From Corynespora cassiicola (taxonomy: Eukaryota > Ascomycota > Dothideomycetes > Pleosporales > Corynesporascaceae): a stretch of 64,000 nt of DNA. Positions 59,588 to 64,000 of this stretch are shown piece after piece. A program made the translations under genes and the position numbers. The notes under the pieces are model-generated. The model was given only the letters and a program-made list of their open reading frames with translations. It had not been told where the DNA came from and did no database searches. Within the stretch, counting starts at the first letter, position 1. Each line of letters starts with the position of its first letter. The stretch spans positions 2,728,001 through 2,792,000 of the forward strand of contig JAEUWY010000005.1 in assembly GCA_022059125.1 (NCBI GenBank), in the 5' to 3' direction.

Positions 59588-60994
59588 TTAGTCTGTAAAG
59601 TCTTCTAGAGTTATGCTACTTACAGGAGCATTAGCACTATTCCCAGAATTGAATAGAGACCTTATGGCTTCTCCTAGATCGTCATTACTGTACGATCCTT
59701 GCAAAGAATTCCTTCTAATGGAGGAAGATCTAGTTTGATTCCATTCTTCCAGGATTTTCTCAGCCTCGTCAATGTCTTCTGCAGATCGGATGCCATCAAT
59801 TGCGAAGCGTACCAGTCGTCTGGCCAGCCTATATACTGGTGAATAGGCATAGAGCATATAGTCCCACCCAGCGGCCATTTCGAATTCTATCTTTAACTTT
59901 ATGCATTCTTTAGTGGGTGGAACATCGTTGGCAGTTTGCTCATCCTCATCTTCATCATCCTGCCAGTCCCAAATCCATTGTGGTGGCTTGCACGACATGA
60001 AGCTTGGTGCTAGAACAGCGCTGTCCCAGTCCAAGATACCAGTTATTATAGGCCGTTGCTTGTCATGAGTTGCATCGATCAAAATGTTTCGAGGTTCTAA
60101 ATCCAAGTGGCAGAGCGAAAACGGTACATCCTGGAACCAACCATCTTCGTCGAGCTCTCCCGCCATTTCCATGAACTGGCTAAACAGCTTGGGTCTGATG
60201 GTATCCAAAGGGTATTTCTTCTCTCCATCGGCTGTACGGAGGGTGAAAATCGTCTTCAGTAGGTCTGTTGTGCTTGTCTGATCTTGCAGATGGCCAGGCA
60301 GTTTCGCGTCAGTCTCGAAGAACGGCGCAATAACGACTTGCTCTTTGCTCGAGTCTTGACCATGAGGGTTGAGTGAAATTATACCTGCATGATTGCTTTT
60401 TGCATCAAGTAGTCGGTTGAAAACATGGCCCAATTCAGCCGCAACCTTGCACTTGTCGTCATGATTCAGCTCAGGGAAGGAATCTAGTAGGCTTGTTCCT
60501 TTGAGCCGGCTTTGAATCATATACGGATTTCCTAGTTTGTTGTTTGATGTCTCGTCGAATGTGACAATTTTAGGTATGGGGATGCCTCCGAGCGCCTGTA
60601 CGAATCGCAAAGCCGCCACGTCCTGGTCTATCTTTGCCGCATTGAACCGTGGTATGCGAAGTATGTAGTCGATGGCTTCCTGTTGTTCCTTTTTCCTGGT
60701 GGTGATCCCAATGATTCGATTGAATCCACCGCCGGAAAGTCTTTCGACCTCTATGTTTGCTTCATTCCATCGTTCCTGCGCAAATTCCAAGACCACTGCA
60801 CGGAAGGTTTCGAATGGCTCTTGTTCATATATTACTGAGGAAGAGGCAGAGTCTGCATCTGAATTTTCTGATCCTTCCCCAGGAGTGTACTCGCATTGAG
60901 GCATCTGCGAAGCGGCCGTGAGAGGATATTTGGGGAATTCGTGAGATGAAGGGAGAAAGACCAGGCTGACACATTTTCTGGAGGTACATATCAT
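59588..60994 (-). CDS. APH-fold phosphotransferase/kinase family protein
   Basis: A 468-residue single-exon reading; Met31 (MPQCEYTPGEGSEN, at 60904) is an equally good start. The protein has the APH fold of fungal aminoglycoside-phosphotransferase-like proteins: RLSGGGFNRIIGI glycine-rich loop, YILRIPRF with a beta-3 Arg where Lys is more usual, PIPKIVTFD, NPYMIQSRLKGTSL, catalytic loop CHLDLEPRNILID and metal-binding ILDWDSA. A long acidic insert (DWQDDEDEDEQ) precedes the C-terminal helices. These proteins are common and expanded in filamentous fungi; their substrates are mostly unknown, and antibiotic resistance should not be assumed. Confidence 0.83.
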   Translation of the reverse strand: MICTSRKCVSLVFLPSSHEFPKYPLTAASQMPQCEYTPGEGSENSDADSASSSVIYEQEPFETFRAVVLEFAQERWNEANIEVERLSGGGFNRIIGITTRKKEQQEAIDYILRIPRFNAAKIDQDVAALRFVQALGGIPIPKIVTFDETSNNKLGNPYMIQSRLKGTSLLDSFPELNHDDKCKVAAELGHVFNRLLDAKSNHAGIISLNPHGQDSSKEQVVIAPFFETDAKLPGHLQDQTSTTDLLKTIFTLRTADGEKKYPLDTIRPKLFSQFMEMAGELDEDGWFQDVPFSLCHLDLEPRNILIDATHDKQRPIITGILDWDSAVLAPSFMSCKPPQWIWDWQDDEDEDEQTANDVPPTKECIKLKIEFEMAAGWDYMLYAYSPVYRLARRLVRFAIDGIRSAEDIDEAEKILEEWNQTRSSSIRRNSLQGSYSNDDLGEAIRSLFNSGNSANAPVSSITLEDFTD

Positions 60995-62425
60995 GACGCT
61001 AATCTATATTTGGATTAGTGCAATCACATCACCTTGAGCTTTGACGCAGTACAACCAACGTAACCCAACGCCTGATCACGCGCCACCCAAGATTCATTAT
61101 CGTGATACAGTCTTTGCAATGATTATCGAAGACCCCATTATACGTGTCTCAAATGTATCCATATCCAGCTATCCTATCCATTGGCCTCTGAACAATGCCG
61201 GCGGGGATGCCAGCCTAACCTGCTGCTGACATCTAACCCTGATATTCTTTGATCGAGCTGTCATCTCCCCGGCGGATTGAGAAAAGTAGCGATCACTCTC
61301 ACCAGCACTGAGTAATAGCTCAAACTATGTTTTGAATCAATATTGTTTCCCACCATTCGGGTGATCTCATCCTGGAGCTGAAGGCAACCGTATAGTACTC
61401 AGAGCCACAACTACTTCCGATTGGAATGTGAGATAACAGACGGATATATTCATTAAAACTCAGATGTTGTGTTCAGTTGGGAGGTTGCCCCGGCGTGTAA
61501 CTGATGTGACAGCCCAATAGGCCACAATCATTCGATCCCAATACTGCCGTTAAGGCTAATCTCAACAGGTAAAGCATCACAAGACACAGTCATTTCTGAT
61601 TGAAAGTAACAGAATGGGTTCCGGGTACATGCATCAATGCCGGGGGATATTGTCCACGCGCCCAAAAGCTATTTTGTTACAGCAATACACACTCAGCTCC
61701 TCAGCCTTGTCTGTGTAGTACAGGCCATATAATTATAAAAAGGCTCGTTTAGATGGTCTTGGGAAGCAACTCCTATTATCAAAAGTCTCAATTCTATTCA
61801 GTCCCACATTTTTTTTCTATTAACCCGGCCCGTTTGGTACTCTTCGTAATATCGCCCCTTGTTGGGTCCAATCAAGAAATATGCCCAGGGGAGGTGCTAG
61901 TACGACCCACCACTGCCCTAAGAAGAGAGGGAGATAAGGAAACTGTCAGTACAATAGATCGAAAGGATATTGTACTGCTCATCAGACTCGGTGCAGCAAA
62001 CACCACCTGATCCATTTAAAATCTGAAGGTTGTCGAGAATGCAAGAAGCAAGATATATAATCATTCAAATAAAAAGAAAGATTCTCTAAAAATTCAAATT
62101 TAGTGGAGTAGTTACTTTAATGATAGTATATGGGAATAGTAATTATGATTTATCACTGGTTCATGTTAGAAAAGTCTGAAGAATGCAGTGTGTGAGCCAA
62201 TCGTTTTGATTGTCGATTTACGCTCTAGACTTTCCAAATGGTGAGCCAGTAATCCATAATTTAAATTGCTTGTTATAATATGTATCTAGCATTAGTGTAG
62301 ATGCAGTAGTAGTTGGGGATTTGGAGTTGAGAGTTACAGGACTGCAGAGGCTGTTGGAGTCACCGCCGCAGACGTGCTCTGTGAAGCGTAATAATGACAT
62401 AAAGCTTAGACTACGACTGTGTTAA
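60995..62425. other. AT-rich intergenic region, nothing recognised
   Basis: 1.4 kb with short ORFs (for example 61753-62010 + and 62400-62218 -) that show no motif. No repeat with terminal inverted ends was seen. Confidence 0.45.
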
Positions 62426-63057
62426 TCAATACCACTGTGAAATTTTTGCATCTTGAGCATTTGCTAGTTGAAGATGGCTGCTGACAAATGCCTTTGACCC
62501 CTCCAGCTTTTCTCCAGCGTTGCCCCTCGTGTTCTCTCCACTTTTTGTTCGATCAATGGGCTTACATCGGTCAAATGGACGATACCAAAACCCCCACGAA
62601 ATAGAGACGAATATCTGCGATGAATCTCGGGCAGAGAAGGCCAATTTCACTGAACACACACCTTGCAGCTTATGGCGAAGACATTTTGCTAATTTATCGG
62701 CTCCACAATATGCGCTAAGATCAGAACTAATGTTACAGATCTCATATCCGCTTTCTCCAGGTCTTTCCACCTTGCCTCGATACCGCGCATGCATCATATC
62801 GGAGGTAATTGCAAGAACAATCCCACACTCTCCGTGCGTACCAAACATTTTAACATCTACTAATTGAATTACTACGGACCATGGCACAGTGTTTATCAAG
62901 TTGGAGCAATCGTAGAGACGCCGAGAGAAGATTGGGGAAATTCGGCGAGCTATGACCATCTACGTCAGTACATCGTGAGAAAAATTTGTCATGCGCCCAC
63001 AATAATGTAAAGCGTGACGGCTAAGATAAGGCTTGTCGAAAGACTCAAAATGAACAT
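62426..63057 (-). CDS. candidate small secreted Cys-containing orphan protein
   Basis: Two exons are proposed: 63057-63001, coding the 19-residue hydrophobic leader MFILSLSTSLILAVTLYII, and 62959-62426. The intron (41 bases) has a GTGGGC donor, a TACTGAC branch word and a TAG acceptor and keeps frame. The product is about 196 residues with at least six cysteines after the leader. No known domain was recognised, and no membrane span is seen after the leader. The second exon alone is an open 177-codon frame. Its start is only 163 bases from the divergent Old Yellow Enzyme start. It could be a secreted effector-like or other lineage-specific protein, or a chance ORF; a very short intron is the main weakness. 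Confidence 0.4.
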
Positions 63058-63220
63058 CGGCAAATTAATTAAATAGGGGGTTCACCCTCTGGGTGGTGCG
63101 GAAAAGAGAGCACTTTGAGATTCACCGCCAAGACCATTATCGGATTACACCACCAAATTCCCAGAAAATATAACTATATTCGCCTTTTGACTGCCACTGT
63201 AGCCAGGCAGCTCAATCGTC
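63058..63220. promoter_or_regulatory. 163-base shared upstream region
   Basis: Lies between the proposed orphan gene and the Old Yellow Enzyme start. It contains a TTAATTAATTTG-like AT element (63061-63076) and a C/T mix before the ATG at 63221. Bidirectional promoter function is inference. Confidence 0.35.
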
Positions 63221-64000
63221 ATGGGACAATCAAAACTCTTTGAGCCAATTCACATCGGCTCCATGGAGTTGAAGCATAGGGTTGCCATGGCTCCGCTTAC
63301 CCGCTTCCGTGCGGGTGAAGATCACGTCCAACTACCCATGGCAGTGGAATACTACACCCAGCGAGCATGTACCCCCGGAACATTTATAATCGCCGAAGCG
63401 ACGATGATCTCCCCCGCGCACGGCGGCGTACCCTTTGCCCCCGGCCTATGGAATGACGCCCAAATCGAAGGCTGGAAGCGCATCACCGAAGCTGTACATG
63501 CAAAGGACTGCCGCATCTTCTGCCAGCTCTTCGCACCTGGTAGAGCAGCAAGCCGCGCTCAGCTACAGAAAGAAGGCTATCACGAATTGTTAAGCTCCAG
63601 CCCCGTCCCCATGCCCACCGACTCTCTAGACAGCCCGCCGAACCCCACTCCGCGTGCCATGACCGAGGAAGAGATTCGGTCTTGCATCGCAGACTTTTCT
63701 CGAGCGGCCAAGAATGCAATAGCTGCTGGGTTCGATGGCGTCGAGATTCATGGCGCGAATGGCTATCTGGTCGACCAGTTCCTGCAGGATACGTGCAACC
63801 AGCGCTCCGATTCTTGGGGTGGTAGCGTCGAGAATCGCGCGCGGTTTGCTATTGAGGTCGCCACTGCAGTGTCAGAGGCTATTGGAGCTGAGAGATTGGG
63901 ATGGCGTGTCAGTCCCTGGAGCCCGTTCCAGGGGATGTGCATGCAGGACCCTGTTCCGCAGTTCTCGTATCTGGTCTCTAAGCTCAAGGAGTTGAATCTT
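63221..64000 (+). CDS. Old Yellow Enzyme-like NADH:flavin oxidoreductase, C-terminus cut by window edge
   Basis: An uninterrupted 260-codon frame from the ATG at 63221 to the window end, with no stop. The TIM-barrel FMN enzyme pattern is clear: SKLFEPIHIGSMELKHRV, MAPLTRFRA, YYTQRACTPGTFIIAEAT, GLWNDAQIEGWKRI, FCQLFAPGRAA (QLF instead of the usual QLW), AAKNAIAAGFDGVEIHGAN and GYLVDQFLQD followed by SDSWGGSVENRARF. The His and Asn of EIHGAN and the Tyr of GYLVDQF are the substrate-polarising and proton-donor residues of OYE. These enzymes reduce activated C=C bonds using NAD(P)H and act in detoxification or natural-product assembly. Neighbouring monooxygenase fits an oxidative pathway but is 3.7 kb away. 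Confidence 0.9.
   Translation, partial: MGQSKLFEPIHIGSMELKHRVAMAPLTRFRAGEDHVQLPMAVEYYTQRACTPGTFIIAEATMISPAHGGVPFAPGLWNDAQIEGWKRITEAVHAKDCRIFCQLFAPGRAASRAQLQKEGYHELLSSSPVPMPTDSLDSPPNPTPRAMTEEEIRSCIADFSRAAKNAIAAGFDGVEIHGANGYLVDQFLQDTCNQRSDSWGGSVENRARFAIEVATAVSEAIGAERLGWRVSPWSPFQGMCMQDPVPQFSYLVSKLKELNL

Overview
The window looks like nuclear DNA of a filamentous ascomycete (Pezizomycotina, most likely a Dothideomycete; the class is inference). Genes carry many short introns of about 41-65 bases with GT..AG ends and CTGAC/CTAAC-like branch sites. Products include fungal-type families: copper-fist and Zn2Cys6 regulators, SAT4/rhodopsin-type membrane protein, GPI-type phospholipase B, RSC9, DUF1996. 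I saw no tRNA, rRNA, CRISPR array, intact transposon, or PKS/NRPS core gene. Gene models were spliced by eye, so exon ends are predictions.

Layout. (1) 1-6 kb: three secreted proteins suited to plant-polymer attack: a DUF1996 protein cut by the left edge, a GH43 enzyme and a divergently transcribed GH127/DUF1680 beta-L-arabinofuranosidase-like enzyme. (2) 6.2-9 kb: an unidentified multi-pass membrane protein and a small coiled-coil protein. (3) 9-15.6 kb: a gene-poor stretch with an AT-rich block, strand-asymmetric C/T- and G-rich tracts and microsatellites. (4) 15.6-22.5 kb: a copper-fist regulator and a Zn2Cys6 Rgt1-like regulator, divergent across a 2.7 kb control region. (5) 23.2-25.6 kb: a dipeptidyl-peptidase III gene that lacks the catalytic Glu of HEXXGH and appears frameshifted near its N-terminus. 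(6) 25.9-31.4 kb: three oxidoreductases on one strand (FAD-linked oxidase, SDR, zinc alcohol dehydrogenase), which may form a small catabolic or secondary-metabolism set. (7) 32.6-54.4 kb: a dense, mostly housekeeping block: AZUL-HECT ubiquitin ligase (Hul4/UBE3A type), ribosome-biogenesis factor REI1, acyl-CoA thioesterase, phosphoglycerate-mutase-family phosphatase, phospholipase B, DPH2, RSC9 and a probable Rec114-like meiotic protein. (8) 54.6-64 kb: accessory again: SAT4-type membrane protein, Baeyer-Villiger-type monooxygenase, APH-fold kinase, a candidate small secreted Cys-containing orphan, and an Old Yellow Enzyme cut by the right edge.

The most notable observations are the probably inactive DPP III, the orphan secreted candidate that shares a 163-base promoter with the Old Yellow Enzyme gene, the Rec114-like assignment, and the 6.6 kb gene-poor repeat-rich region.
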